From: Deltaproteobacteria bacterium
Lineage (GTDB): Bacteria > CG2-30-53-67
DNA length: 32,452 bases
Direction of reading: 5' to 3'
Assembly (NCBI GenBank): GCA_013151235.1
Contig: JAADIO010000024.1
Span: 1-32,452 of the forward strand
Made by a program: the position numbers and the translations under genes. Positions 14,030-22,616 of the stretch are shown one piece after another; within the stretch, counting starts at the first letter, position 1, and the number at the start of each line of letters is the position of its first letter. A model generated the notes under the pieces. That model searched no databases and was not told the DNA's origin. It saw only the letters and a program-made list of their open reading frames with translations.

Positions 14030-15769
14030 ATGGGAAAGATTTTACTGGTGGATGACGATCAAAGCGCTCGGGTGACACTCTCCATTGCACTGAAAAGTGC
14101 GGGGTTCTCCGTCGAGATTGTCGATAACGGACGCAAGGCTCTGCAGCGGCTCGGTGAAGACAGTTACGAATGGGTGATTTCCGATGTCAACATGCCGGAT
14201 CTGGACGGTGTGGAACTGGTCCGAAAGATCCGGGAGCAGGATCACGAGATCCGGATTGTTCTGATCAGCGCCTTCCGCTCTCCCGATGAGATTCAGGGAT
14301 TGCAGATTCAGGGGTTTCTCGAAAAACCGATCAACGTCCGGAAACTTTATGCAATTCTGCGCAATGAACCGGTTTCGGAGGAAGAGGAGTTTGCACCCCG
14401 GATCAATCGGACGAGCAGTGAGTTCCTGCATGAAGAAGACCGGAGGTCGAAAGATCCGGAAATCATTCAGTTCAAGGATGAGATGGAAAAACAGGAGTTC
14501 GAAAAGATGAGTTTTAATGTCTACGAACTTCTGGAAAAGAAGGTCGAAGAACGAACGCAGGAACTCTTAGAAAAGCAGCGAAATCTCGAAGACGCCTATT
14601 ATGAATTGCGGAAGACAAAGCGGTATCTGGAAAACCTGATTGATGCCTCTCCGAATTGCATTATCTCTACGGATATCGAGATGGGAATTCTCAGTTGTAA
14701 TACGGCGGCCGAAGAGACCTTCGGCTATACCCGGGATGAACTCTTGGGACAGAGCATGGCCGCCCTTCGAGCGCCGGAGGCGGAAGAGATGAGTCATGAA
14801 ATTTATGCCCGGACTCTGGAGGCGGGGAGCTGGACCGGTGAGATCGCGGGGCGACGGCGTGACGGAGAGGTTTTCCCCTTGTCCCTCGTGACCTCCCGGG
14901 TTGTGGATGAAGAGGGAAGAATCATCGCGATCCTGGAGATGTCCCGGGAGATCACGGAAGAGAAAAAGATGGAGCAACAGCTCCTCTATGCGGAAAAGTT
15001 GAGTGTGTTAGGGCAGCTCGCACCGAAGATTGCTCATGAAATTAATAACCCGCTCCATGTGATTTCCGCGAATGCCCAACTCGGTTTGATGGTGATCGAC
15101 GACAAGGAAAAGGTCCGGTCCTGCCTGCACAAGGTCTTCAACGAAACGGATCGAATCGAGCATTTGACCCGGCAGTTAATGGATGTTGCCCGGCCCACGG
15201 AATTGAACATCCGAGAACTCTCGGTGGTGGATCTTCTCGAAAATGCGCTCCTTTTTCTGAGGGACGTGGGGGAAATCAAGCGGTTGGAGGTTCACAAAGA
15301 GTACAGTGAGAGGCTTCCGAAGATCCATGCCGATCAGGCCCAGATGGAGCAGGTTTTTCGAAATCTGATACTCAATGCTTCGCAGGCGATGGAAGAATCG
15401 GCAGAGAAGTGTTTGACGGTGGCTGTGCGTCCGGCGGAGGATTCAGACTTTATTGAGGTTCTGATTTCCGATACGGGGTGTGGGATCCCGGAAGAATACA
15501 GGGAACAGATCTTTGAGCCCTTTTTTACCACGAAAAAAGTCGGCAAGGGGAACGGGCTCGGTATGCCGATCATCCGGGGGATTGTCCAGCGGCATCAGGG
15601 ACGGATCGAGGTGGAAAGTGAAGTGGGCGCCGGTTCGACGTTCCATATCTTTCTTCGAGTGAATTGCAGCGGGCGGGCGGACCCATTGTCCGCCGGAACG
15701 CATCATGGCAGGATGCCGGATGCCGGCGAAGAGAAGGTGGGAGCAGGGATCGGATGGAACCGGGAATGA
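14030..15769 (+). CDS. Receiver-PAS-histidine kinase hybrid
   Basis: A 579-residue cytoplasmic hybrid. The N-terminal receiver (1-115) has the acidic pair D8/D9, the phospho-acceptor Asp52 in SDVNMPDLDG and the EKP lysine. A charged coiled coil (about 150-195) joins it to a PAS domain (about 200-310). The HisKA domain has His336 in APKIAHEINNPLHV, and the HATPase has the N box NLILNASQAM and G1 DTGCGI. The G2 box reads GKGNGLGMPI, not the usual GTGLGL. A receiver in front of a kinase suggests its activity is controlled by phosphate from the upstream kinase. The last 40 or so residues (from NCSGRADP) look like a non-domain tail. It is co-transcribed with its neighbours. Confidence 0.9.
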   Translation: MGKILLVDDDQSARVTLSIALKSAGFSVEIVDNGRKALQRLGEDSYEWVISDVNMPDLDGVELVRKIREQDHEIRIVLISAFRSPDEIQGLQIQGFLEKPINVRKLYAILRNEPVSEEEEFAPRINRTSSEFLHEEDRRSKDPEIIQFKDEMEKQEFEKMSFNVYELLEKKVEERTQELLEKQRNLEDAYYELRKTKRYLENLIDASPNCIISTDIEMGILSCNTAAEETFGYTRDELLGQSMAALRAPEAEEMSHEIYARTLEAGSWTGEIAGRRRDGEVFPLSLVTSRVVDEEGRIIAILEMSREITEEKKMEQQLLYAEKLSVLGQLAPKIAHEINNPLHVISANAQLGLMVIDDKEKVRSCLHKVFNETDRIEHLTRQLMDVARPTELNIRELSVVDLLENALLFLRDVGEIKRLEVHKEYSERLPKIHADQAQMEQVFRNLILNASQAMEESAEKCLTVAVRPAEDSDFIEVLISDTGCGIPEEYREQIFEPFFTTKKVGKGNGLGMPIIRGIVQRHQGRIEVESEVGAGSTFHIFLRVNCSGRADPLSAGTHHGRMPDAGEEKVGAGIGWNRE

Positions 15770-15843
15770 TTTTTCAACGGTGACGGGGTACGATCCGGAT
15801 GCGATGTGACGAGAAGCACAAAAACGGAGACCGGAGGAACAGG

Positions 15844-17244
15844 ATGAGCAAGGAAAAGATTCTGGTAGTGGATGATGAGCCGGGTGCGGTGGAAGTCCTG
15901 GTCGGAATGCTGGAGCAGGAAGGTTACCAGGTTGTGTCGGCACAAAACGGCGAAGAGGCCTTCGGGATTCTTCGTGAATCGGATTTTGATCTGGTCCTGA
16001 CCGACCTGAACATGCCCAAACTGGACGGGATCGAACTGCTGCAGAAGATCCGGGAAGTCAATTCCGGGCTGCTCTGTATTGTCCTGACCGGTTGCGGGAC
16101 CGTAGACAATGCCGTGGCGGCCATGAAGGCAGGCGCCTATGATTATATTACCAAACCGTTCAAGATTGATGAGCTCTCTCTTTCCGTGAAACGTGCTCTG
16201 GCGTTTCATACGATGAAACGCCAGAATCGGAACCTGAGACGGTTGGTCGGGAAAGAATACAAGTTCAAGAATTTTGTCGGGGATAGCGATGAAATGCAGA
16301 AGGTCTTCAGCCTCGTCGAGAAGGTCGCGGATACCGATTCCACGGTCCTGATCCAGGGCGACAGCGGTACCGGCAAGGAACTCGTGGCCCGTGCGGTTCA
16401 TTTTAACAGCCACCGTTCCGACGGTCCTTTCATCCCGATCAACTGCGCGGCGATTCCCCGCGATCTGTTGGAAAGTGAACTCTTCGGCCATGTCAAAGGG
16501 GCCTTTACCGGGGCGACCCTTTCCCGGCCCGGTCGTTTTGAGCTGGCCGACGGGGGGACGCTCTTCCTCGATGAAATCGGTGAAATGCCTCCGGAACTTC
16601 AGGTGAAACTCCTGCGAATTCTTCAGGATCAGCAGTTTGAGCGGGTCGGTGGCACCCGGACCCTCCATGTCAATGCTCGCATCATTGCAGCCACCAACAA
16701 ACACCTTGAAGAAGAAGTTGAAAAAGGAAGATTTCGGGAGGACCTCTTTTACCGGTTGAATGTGATCCCGATCCGGATTCCTCCTCTCCGGCAGCGGGTC
16801 TCGGATATTCCCCTCCTGGTTCATTTTTTCCTGGAACGATTCAACAAAATACGAAAAAGGAATCTCCATGGTTTTTCCAAAGATGCCATGCGGTGTCTGA
16901 CGAGCTATCCCTGGCCCGGCAATGTCCGGGAACTGGAGAACCTTGTAGAGAGAATGGTCATTCTGGCCGAAGGAGAGATCATCCGGTTGGAGGATCTCCC
17001 CGAGAAGTTCCATTCTCCCGTCAAGCCGCCGACTTCCCTGAATGCTTTTGCGCTGCCTGTCCAGGGCATTTCCCTGAATGATGCCGTAGAGGAATTTGAA
17101 AACGAGTTGATCCTCAAGGCGATGAATCATGTGGGGGGGGTCAAGAGCAAGGCCGCTAAACTCCTCCACCTCAACCGGACGACCCTTGTGGAAAAAATAA
17201 AGAAGAAAAAACTGAACGGTTGGGAGAGTGCCGAAACTGCCTGA
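15844..17244 (+). CDS. NtrC-type sigma-54 response regulator (first activator)
   Basis: A 466-residue activator. The receiver (1-115) has D10/D11, phospho-acceptor Asp54 in [10 protein letters not shown] and TKPFKID. The AAA+ domain (about 135-370) has Walker A GDSGTGKE, the sigma-54 contact loop GAFTGA (16499-16516), Walker [13 protein letters not shown] and arginine-finger region [16 protein letters not shown] Fis-type helix-turn-helix closes the protein ([20 protein letters not shown]). The start at ATG 15844 is supported by GGAGG seven bases upstream. All functional residues are present. It is the likely output of the two kinases upstream, and a sigma-54 promoter lies 200 bases downstream at 17450, making that a prime candidate target. 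Confidence 0.95.
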   Translation: MSKEKILVVDDEPGAVEVLVGMLEQEGYQVVSAQNGEEAFGILRESDFDLVLTDLNMPKLDGIELLQKIREVNSGLLCIVLTGCGTVDNAVAAMKAGAYDYITKPFKIDELSLSVKRALAFHTMKRQNRNLRRLVGKEYKFKNFVGDSDEMQKVFSLVEKVADTDSTVLIQGDSGTGKELVARAVHFNSHRSDGPFIPINCAAIPRDLLESELFGHVKGAFTGATLSRPGRFELADGGTLFLDEIGEMPPELQVKLLRILQDQQFERVGGTRTLHVNARIIAATNKHLEEEVEKGRFREDLFYRLNVIPIRIPPLRQRVSDIPLLVHFFLERFNKIRKRNLHGFSKDAMRCLTSYPWPGNVRELENLVERMVILAEGEIIRLEDLPEKFHSPVKPPTSLNAFALPVQGISLNDAVEEFENELILKAMNHVGGVKSKAAKLLHLNRTTLVEKIKKKKLNGWESAETA

Positions 17245-17249
17245 TCCCC

Positions 17250-17300
17250 GTTGTGCCCCGTTTTATGTCAAAGGAATGGCACAACCGCTCTCTTTGACAT
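17250..17300. promoter_or_regulatory. Two interleaved inverted repeats (enhancer site or pseudoknot)
   Basis: GTTGTGCC (17250-17257) pairs with GGCACAAC (17278-17285), and ATGTCAAAG (17265-17273) pairs with CTTTGACAT (17292-17300). The arms alternate a-b-a'-b'. As DNA this could be a pair of overlapping operators about 150-200 bases upstream of the sigma-54 promoter, the usual enhancer distance. As RNA it could form an H-type pseudoknot at the end of the activator transcript. Confidence 0.5.
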
Positions 17301-17329
17301 GAAGACCCTTCTCTGTCTGGTGCAAATCG

Positions 17330-17367
17330 ATCCGTCCCCATCATCTTTTCGGATTTTTCTTTTTTTT
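17330..17367 (+). terminator. Weak intrinsic terminator candidate after the first activator gene
   Basis: ATCCG (17330-17334) pairs with CGGAT (17350-17354), followed by a run of T broken by a single C (17354-17367). The stem is only five base pairs with a 15-base loop, so efficiency is doubtful. The position, between the activator gene and the next promoter, is right. Confidence 0.35.
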
Positions 17368-17449
17368 CGACCTGTCCTAACTATCAATAAACACAATAGA
17401 AAAAGAGAAACCTTCAAAGATCCTTTCGTTCAAGCCTCTTTGCCTGCTC

Positions 17450-17466
17450 TTGGCACACATCTTGCT
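17450..17466 (+). promoter_or_regulatory. Sigma-54 (-24/-12) promoter of the TPR-fleSR unit
   Basis: TTGGCACACATCTTGCT matches the YTGGCACGN4TTGCW consensus at all but one defined position, with the required ten bases between the invariant GG (17452-17453) and GC (17464-17465). Transcription should start near 17477. It drives the exported TPR protein gene and probably the kinase and activator genes beyond. Confidence 0.82.
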
Positions 17467-17559
17467 CCTTGACTGAATGAATTTCGTCCGCACCGGGATT
17501 ATTGCAGCTTGCGTCCGGGCAAAACAGCTTGTTTCATCTTGATGGAAGTGAAGGAAGAT

Positions 17560-19599
17560 ATGCGATTGATCACGGGGATCTTTTTCTTATTGGTTTTTGC
17601 AGGTGTCCTCCTCCCTTTCTCAGGCCGCCCTGCCTGGGCCGCCTCGGAGACGGAGGCGGGTCATCCTTTTGTTCCGGTACACGAAGGGGACCTCCGTCCA
17701 GGACAGGATATCCTTTCTCTGGCCTATGACCATTATCGTGCAGGTCGTTTTGAAAAGGCTGCAGCACTCCTCGAACCTTTCGTGGAGAAAGTGACCGATG
17801 CCCGAGCCAAAGAGGCGGCGCTGCTTCTTTTGAGCAACTGCTATTATCGAAGGAATGCCGGGGATCCGAAAGTCAATATGCAGATGACCCTGAAAACGGA
17901 TCAGAAATTGCTAGTACTTTTTCCGAATTCCATTGTCGTTCCGAGAACGCGTTACCGAATGGCGGGGATTTATTTTCGACAGAAGATGTTTCGACAGGCG
18001 ATTTTTCAGTATCGGAAAATCCTTCATGACTTTCCGGGCTTTCCTGATTCTGCATCCGTCATGTTTGATCTGGGGAAATCGATGGTTGCCGCCCGGAGAG
18101 TGAAAGAAGGATTGAAGTGGATCGAGAACGTGCCGGCGCAATATCCGAAGGATCCGGTCATTATAAAAGTTTATGCCTATCTGATTCGATATGACATGAA
18201 TCGGAAGCAGTATCGTCGGGCACTCAAGAGGTTTGCCTCCTTGACAACCGATCAGATTATGTTTCATCCGGGACTTCGAAAGATGTACCCCGAGTTGTTA
18301 TATCAGTTGAGACGCTATAATAAAGCCCGGAATTTTTTCTTCAAGGTACTGAATGTCTATCCGGATGATCCCGATGCATCGCTCTGGTCCGTCCGGATTG
18401 GGGATATCTACCATTTGGAAAACCGGAACCGGGATGCCCTGAAAATCTATTACCAGACCCGGGAACGTTTTCCCGGTAGTGAAGGAGCCATCCTGGCTCG
18501 AGCGGGGATTCTCGATGTCCGCAATCGTGATCAGGCATCTCCCTTATCGTTCAAAAAGGTTATCGAAGGATATGACAAGCTTCTTACGGAGGTGCCGGAA
18601 GGGCCTCTCCGGGGTCTGGTACTGATGCGAAAAGCGATCTTCCTGTCCCGCAACCATGCCCTGCGGGAGTCACTTGTACTATTTCATCAATTTTTCAGTG
18701 AATATCCTGAGAGTCCCTATCGAAAACAATGTGAAGAAATTTATCGCAAGGCCTTTGACGATCGGATCATCGATTTGTACAAGCAGAGCGGTTATCCGGA
18801 GATCGTCGAGCTGATGCAGCAGCATAAACATCATCTGACCTTGAAGAGGCTTTCACCCGGTGTTCTCTGGAAGATTGCGGACAGTCATTATCAGGTTGCC
18901 TTTTTTCATACCGCAGTGTCGATGATGGAAGAGCTTGTCCGCGTCGATGCGCCTGCCCGGAAGAATCAAACACTCCTCTTTGAGTTGGGGGAAAGCCATC
19001 TCGAACTGGGGCAGATCAAGCAGGCGATGCAGGTATTACAGGGACTTCTGAAAAGGTTCCCGAAGGGTCCTTTCGCCGGTGATGTCTACGTGTTAAAAGG
19101 ACGGCAGGCCTTCCTTACAGGAGATCCCGGTCATGCGATCGCCTATTGTACGACTGCTCTTCGGAAGGGGTGTCGGAGACGATCCGTGGAAGCCTACTAT
19201 TTTCTTGGATGTGCCTACCGCCAGACGGGGAATGTGAGGCATGCCCGGAGAATGTTTCAGAAGGTGCTGCAACAAGGGTCCCGGAATCTTTCGACATGGG
19301 AACGGCAGCTTCCGCAGGGCGCCCGTTTTGCACTGGGTGATCTTCTGTATGACCAGGGGAAAAAAACGGAAGCGATGAAGGTCTATCAGGAAGCGGTTCA
19401 GCTTTATCCCGGCGATCAGAATGCCGACTGGGCTCGATACCGAATGGCCTTGATCCAGTCCGACCGGGGAAACCCGGAGGCGGCGCTGACAACGCTCGAA
19501 GGGATCCGGCGGGAATCCAATGAAGACCTGCTGGGGCTTTTGATCCGGACGGCGATCGGAGAGATACGGTGGCATCAGAAAGTTGCCAAGGTGTTGTGA
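17560..19599 (+). CDS. Exported tetratricopeptide-repeat protein
   Basis: A 679-residue protein with an N-terminal signal peptide (MRLITGIFFLLVFAGVLLPF, cleavage likely after AWA or AWAA). The rest is almost entirely helical TPR-like repeats, for example DILSLAYDHYRAGRFEKAAALLEPF, MAGIYFRQKMFRQAIFQYRKI, LGESHLELGQIKQAMQVL and LGDLLYDQGKKTEAMKVYQEAVQLYP. No catalytic motif or outer-membrane domain is visible. ATG 17560 was chosen because AAGGAAG precedes it and the signal peptide starts there; in-frame TTG 17509 and ATG 17542 lack ribosome sites. It is the first gene after the sigma-54 promoter and lies 25 bases before the kinase gene, so a periplasmic scaffolding or sensing role linked to flagellar assembly is plausible but unproven. 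Confidence 0.85.
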   Translation: MRLITGIFFLLVFAGVLLPFSGRPAWAASETEAGHPFVPVHEGDLRPGQDILSLAYDHYRAGRFEKAAALLEPFVEKVTDARAKEAALLLLSNCYYRRNAGDPKVNMQMTLKTDQKLLVLFPNSIVVPRTRYRMAGIYFRQKMFRQAIFQYRKILHDFPGFPDSASVMFDLGKSMVAARRVKEGLKWIENVPAQYPKDPVIIKVYAYLIRYDMNRKQYRRALKRFASLTTDQIMFHPGLRKMYPELLYQLRRYNKARNFFFKVLNVYPDDPDASLWSVRIGDIYHLENRNRDALKIYYQTRERFPGSEGAILARAGILDVRNRDQASPLSFKKVIEGYDKLLTEVPEGPLRGLVLMRKAIFLSRNHALRESLVLFHQFFSEYPESPYRKQCEEIYRKAFDDRIIDLYKQSGYPEIVELMQQHKHHLTLKRLSPGVLWKIADSHYQVAFFHTAVSMMEELVRVDAPARKNQTLLFELGESHLELGQIKQAMQVLQGLLKRFPKGPFAGDVYVLKGRQAFLTGDPGHAIAYCTTALRKGCRRRSVEAYYFLGCAYRQTGNVRHARRMFQKVLQQGSRNLSTWERQLPQGARFALGDLLYDQGKKTEAMKVYQEAVQLYPGDQNADWARYRMALIQSDRGNPEAALTTLEGIRRESNEDLLGLLIRTAIGEIRWHQKVAKVL

Positions 19600-19624
19600 A
19601 ACGCAAGCAGGCGGGAGAGGATAG

Positions 19625-20911
19625 ATGAAAAGTAAATCGGACAAGGAACTGGAACTTTTAAGCCGTGCCCTGGAGACTTTTCACCAGGCTTCGGGGCAAT
19701 TGGAACAGTCCTACAGCCAGTTGGAAGAGAAGGTCGAAGTCCTGACCCGGGAATTGGAGAAGAAGAACCGGGATCTGGTACGAAACCTGGAAGAAAAAGA
19801 AAAAATGAAATGCTATCTCCACAACATTCTGGAGAGTCTGCGAACGGGCGTGATTGTCCTTGACCTTTCTTGCCGGATTACCGTCTGCAATCGTGCCGTG
19901 GAGGAACTGATCTGCGAGTCGCCGCAGACAATCCGCAAGAAGGGGTTGGCATCTGTTCTCGGGACTGCGGGACGCGGTTCCAAAGATCAGGAAGATTTGA
20001 GATCTCTGATGAAGATGCTCGACCAAACGTCGATCGTACGGGTCAATGGACGGCAGGAACGGACCATCCATCTCTCCACCTCCGTGCTGAACGACGAAGA
20101 GGAGAACGTGATCGGCGGGATTATCCTCCTGAAGGATGTCACGGAGATTCGGAGACTGGAAGAGGAGGCGGCCCGGCGCAACCGGTTAACCTCCATGGGG
20201 GAGATGGCCGCAAATATTGCACATGAGATCCGTAATCCCCTGGGGGGGATTGAACTCTTTGCTTCTCTGCTGAAGGAAGAACTGAAGGATGATCCCGATC
20301 GTGCAGTTTTGGTCAGTAACATCAGTGCCGGTGTGCAAAGCCTGAATCATATTCTTTCCAACCTGCTCTACTACAGCCGGCCGTTGCGACCGGTTTTTCT
20401 CCCCCTGTCGGTGCAGGGGATCCTGGATGAGTCCCTGGTCTTTGCCGGGCATCTGTTGGGGCAGAAGGGGATCCGCTGGAGTTGTGAGCATGCGGGAGAG
20501 GACCGGGAATTGATCAGCGATGGGGAACTGCTGAAACAAATTTTTATGAACCTGATCTTAAATGCGGTACAGGCAATGCCCGGAGGAGGAGATCTGCGGG
20601 TGACTTCTGAGATCGGAGAAAAGGAAGTGGAATTCCGTATTGCCGACAACGGCCCGGGGATTCCGGAAGAAAGCCTTCAGAGGATCTTTCATCCCTTTTA
20701 TACGACACGGCCCAAAGGAACCGGGTTGGGGCTGGCGATTGTCCACCAGTTGGTGGAGACCCTCGGCGGGAAGATTTCCGTGGAGAGCCGCGTCGGCGAA
20801 GGGACCACTTTTTTTATTGTTTTTCCTTTGGCCGGCGGTTCCTCAGGGTCGGGGATGGGCATCCTGACATCCCGGATACGGGAAGTCCCGGGCGTTATAT
20901 CGGCGTCATGA
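19625..20911 (+). CDS. fleS: FleS/FlrB-like soluble sensor histidine kinase
   Basis: A 428-residue kinase without membrane segments. A coiled coil (about 5-65) leads into a PAS domain (about 66-180). The HisKA domain is RLTSMGEMAANIAHEIRNPL with His200, very like FlrB/FleS/FlgS kinases of flagellar cascades. The HATPase has the N box NLILNAVQAM, G1 DNGPGI and FHPFYTTRPKGTGLGLAI. In Vibrio, Pseudomonas and Campylobacter such kinases phosphorylate an adjacent sigma-54 activator that turns on hook and basal-body genes. The same arrangement is seen here: the activator gene follows after 111 bases and flgB comes next. GGGAGAGGATAG precedes the ATG. The symbol reflects position and architecture, not proven orthology. 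Confidence 0.85.
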   Translation: MKSKSDKELELLSRALETFHQASGQLEQSYSQLEEKVEVLTRELEKKNRDLVRNLEEKEKMKCYLHNILESLRTGVIVLDLSCRITVCNRAVEELICESPQTIRKKGLASVLGTAGRGSKDQEDLRSLMKMLDQTSIVRVNGRQERTIHLSTSVLNDEEENVIGGIILLKDVTEIRRLEEEAARRNRLTSMGEMAANIAHEIRNPLGGIELFASLLKEELKDDPDRAVLVSNISAGVQSLNHILSNLLYYSRPLRPVFLPLSVQGILDESLVFAGHLLGQKGIRWSCEHAGEDRELISDGELLKQIFMNLILNAVQAMPGGGDLRVTSEIGEKEVEFRIADNGPGIPEESLQRIFHPFYTTRPKGTGLGLAIVHQLVETLGGKISVESRVGEGTTFFIVFPLAGGSSGSGMGILTSRIREVPGVISAS

Positions 20912-21022
20912 ACCCCGTGGTTCTTTTCGGGAATACGGCAGTCTGCCGCGTCGGGGCAAGTCTTTCCCGGTAGGTACGGTATTTGCGAACAGGAACACTC
21001 AGCAAAACTTTCAGGAGTACTC

Positions 21023-22453
21023 ATGGGAAAATTAAAGATTCTTGTCGTGGATGATGATGGACAGATGCGATCGGGACTAAAAGAGGCGTTGACCCGCTAC
21101 GGATATTCCGTGGATCCCTGCGTCTGTGTGGACGAGGCATTAAAAGCCATGGCAAAGACACGCTATGCAATGGTGATCACCGATATGCGGATGCCGGGAC
21201 AATCGGGACTGGATCTGCTGACGGAAGTTCAAAAGAGATTTCCGGAAACTCCGGTGGTTGTTATGACCGCTTTCGGGACCATTCAGGATGCCGTGGATGT
21301 GATGAAGGGAGGTGCCTTCGATTATCTGATGAAACCCTTTGACCGGGAAATCTTGGGAAAAGTGGTTGCCCGGGCACTGGGAGAGACGACGAAGCCGACG
21401 CGTAGAAAGCCTTCTCGTTCTTGTGGGTGTCGGCATAAGGTGGAGAAGGAATTCGTGACACGGGACCCTGCGATGATCAAGACCTTGCGGTTCATCCGTG
21501 AGATCTCAACCAGTGATTCCACGGTCCTGATCCAGGGAGAGAGCGGGACAGGCAAGGAGTTGATTGCCCGTATGATCCATCAAAACAGCTCCGTTGCTTC
21601 CGGTCATTTTGTGGCGGTTAATTGTGCGGCCATTCCGGAGGGGCTGCTGGAAAGCGAACTCTTCGGTTACGAAAAAGGGGCCTTCAGCGGCGCGCATACG
21701 CGGAAAATCGGAAAATTCGAGCAGGCCGACGGCGGGACCCTGCTCCTTGATGAAGTGGGTGAGATGGACCTGATCCTGCAGGCGAAACTTCTCCGGGTTA
21801 TCCAGGAAAGGGAGATCGACCGTATTGGAGGGAGCCGGGCAATTCCGGTTCATGTACGGATTCTGGCGACCACCAATCGGGACCTGCGCCGGGAAGTGGA
21901 GGAAGGACGTTTTCGTGAGGACCTCTTCTATCGTCTCAATGTGGTCCCGTTGCGGATTCCCCCGCTTCGGGAACGTCCCTGCGATATCCTCCCCCTCTGT
22001 GAATATTTCATCCGGCGCCGCGATGTCGGTGGACGCCGGGGGACGCGACGACTTTCCCCCGAGGCGGTGTCCTTCCTGAAGAAAAAGAACTTCCCCGGGA
22101 ATGCTCGTGAACTGGAAAATCTGATTGAGCGGGCGATGCTGGTTGCCCGGGGGGATGTGATCGGTGTGGATGATCTGACGGTACCGGACTGCGGTGTCCG
22201 TCCGACGGAATCGATCCGAGTCTTGCCGGGCAAAGGGGGATCGGTAAAAGACATGGAGCAGGAGCTGGTTCTGCAGACCCTGCGGGAGGTTCATGGAAAC
22301 CGGACGCAGGCCGCAGTCCTGCTTGGCATTAGTATCCGTACTTTGCGGAATAAGCTGGCGGAGTATCGCAAGATCGGGATTACGGTGCCCGACTATGAAC
22401 CGGCGCGGCATGCAGGGAAGAGGGGGGCGGCCCTTCGATGTGCACAAGGGTAG
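21023..22453 (+). CDS. fleR: FleR/FlrC-like sigma-54 activator
   Basis: A 476-residue NtrC-type response regulator. The receiver has D10/D11/D12, phospho-acceptor Asp54 in TDMRMPGQSG, and MKPFDRE. The AAA+ domain has Walker A GESGTGKE, Walker B GGTLLLDEVGEM and [17 protein letters not shown]. The sigma-54 contact loop is GAFSGA rather than GAFTGA (21677-21694). The C-terminal Fis-type helix-turn-helix (GNRTQAAVLLGISIRTLRNKL) is close to FleR/FlrC. AGGAG lies five bases before the ATG. The last 20 or so residues after the helix-turn-helix look like a low-conservation tail. It is expected to activate the sigma-54 promoter 165 bases downstream, ahead of flgB. Confidence 0.9.
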   Translation: MGKLKILVVDDDGQMRSGLKEALTRYGYSVDPCVCVDEALKAMAKTRYAMVITDMRMPGQSGLDLLTEVQKRFPETPVVVMTAFGTIQDAVDVMKGGAFDYLMKPFDREILGKVVARALGETTKPTRRKPSRSCGCRHKVEKEFVTRDPAMIKTLRFIREISTSDSTVLIQGESGTGKELIARMIHQNSSVASGHFVAVNCAAIPEGLLESELFGYEKGAFSGAHTRKIGKFEQADGGTLLLDEVGEMDLILQAKLLRVIQEREIDRIGGSRAIPVHVRILATTNRDLRREVEEGRFREDLFYRLNVVPLRIPPLRERPCDILPLCEYFIRRRDVGGRRGTRRLSPEAVSFLKKKNFPGNARELENLIERAMLVARGDVIGVDDLTVPDCGVRPTESIRVLPGKGGSVKDMEQELVLQTLREVHGNRTQAAVLLGISIRTLRNKLAEYRKIGITVPDYEPARHAGKRGAALRCAQG

Positions 22454-22455
22454 GA

Positions 22456-22495
22456 GCATCGTGCCGATGCGGGAAAAATTTGCCTACTTTCCCGC
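22456..22495 (+). promoter_or_regulatory. Paired hairpins directly after fleR
   Basis: GCATCG-TGC-CGATGC (22456-22470) is a perfect hairpin. GCGGGAAA (22469-22476) pairs with TTTCCCGC (22488-22495) across 11 bases, sharing two bases with the first, so both cannot be fully formed together. No T-run follows. They may slow transcription from the fleR side or, as DNA, serve as activator sites 120-190 bases upstream of the flgB promoter start. Confidence 0.45.
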
Positions 22496-22616
22496 AGGGG
22501 TCAGCAGGTGCAGAAGGTCAATGAACAACATGAAGCAAACAACGTAACTGTCGGAATTATGATCGATCACCGGGACCCTGTAAGAGTACTTTTTGGAGGG
22601 GACCGTCCGGATCGTT

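Larger units (their letters stand above)
17245..17559. other. Regulatory intergenic region upstream of the TPR-fleSR unit
   Basis: About 315 bases without a gene. It contains interleaved inverted repeats (17250-17300), a weak hairpin with a long T-run (17330-17367) and a sigma-54 promoter (17450-17466). No credible protein or known riboswitch is seen. Confidence 0.7.

Noticed and set aside
15703-17169. A 488-codon open frame on the minus strand
   Set aside because: It lies opposite the NtrC-type activator gene, whose protein has every family motif. The reverse translation is rich in His, Arg and Pro with no domain, as expected for an antisense shadow of codon bias.
17277-17292. TGGCACAACCGCTCTC as a third sigma-54 promoter
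   Set aside because: The -24 half is perfect but there is no GC at the required ten-base spacing and no TTGC. The TGGCAC is part of the inverted repeat.
20936-20948. The hairpin CGGCA-GTC-TGCCG between fleS and fleR as a terminator
   Set aside because: It is a five-base stem with no T-run, in a 111-base gap between genes that should be co-expressed.
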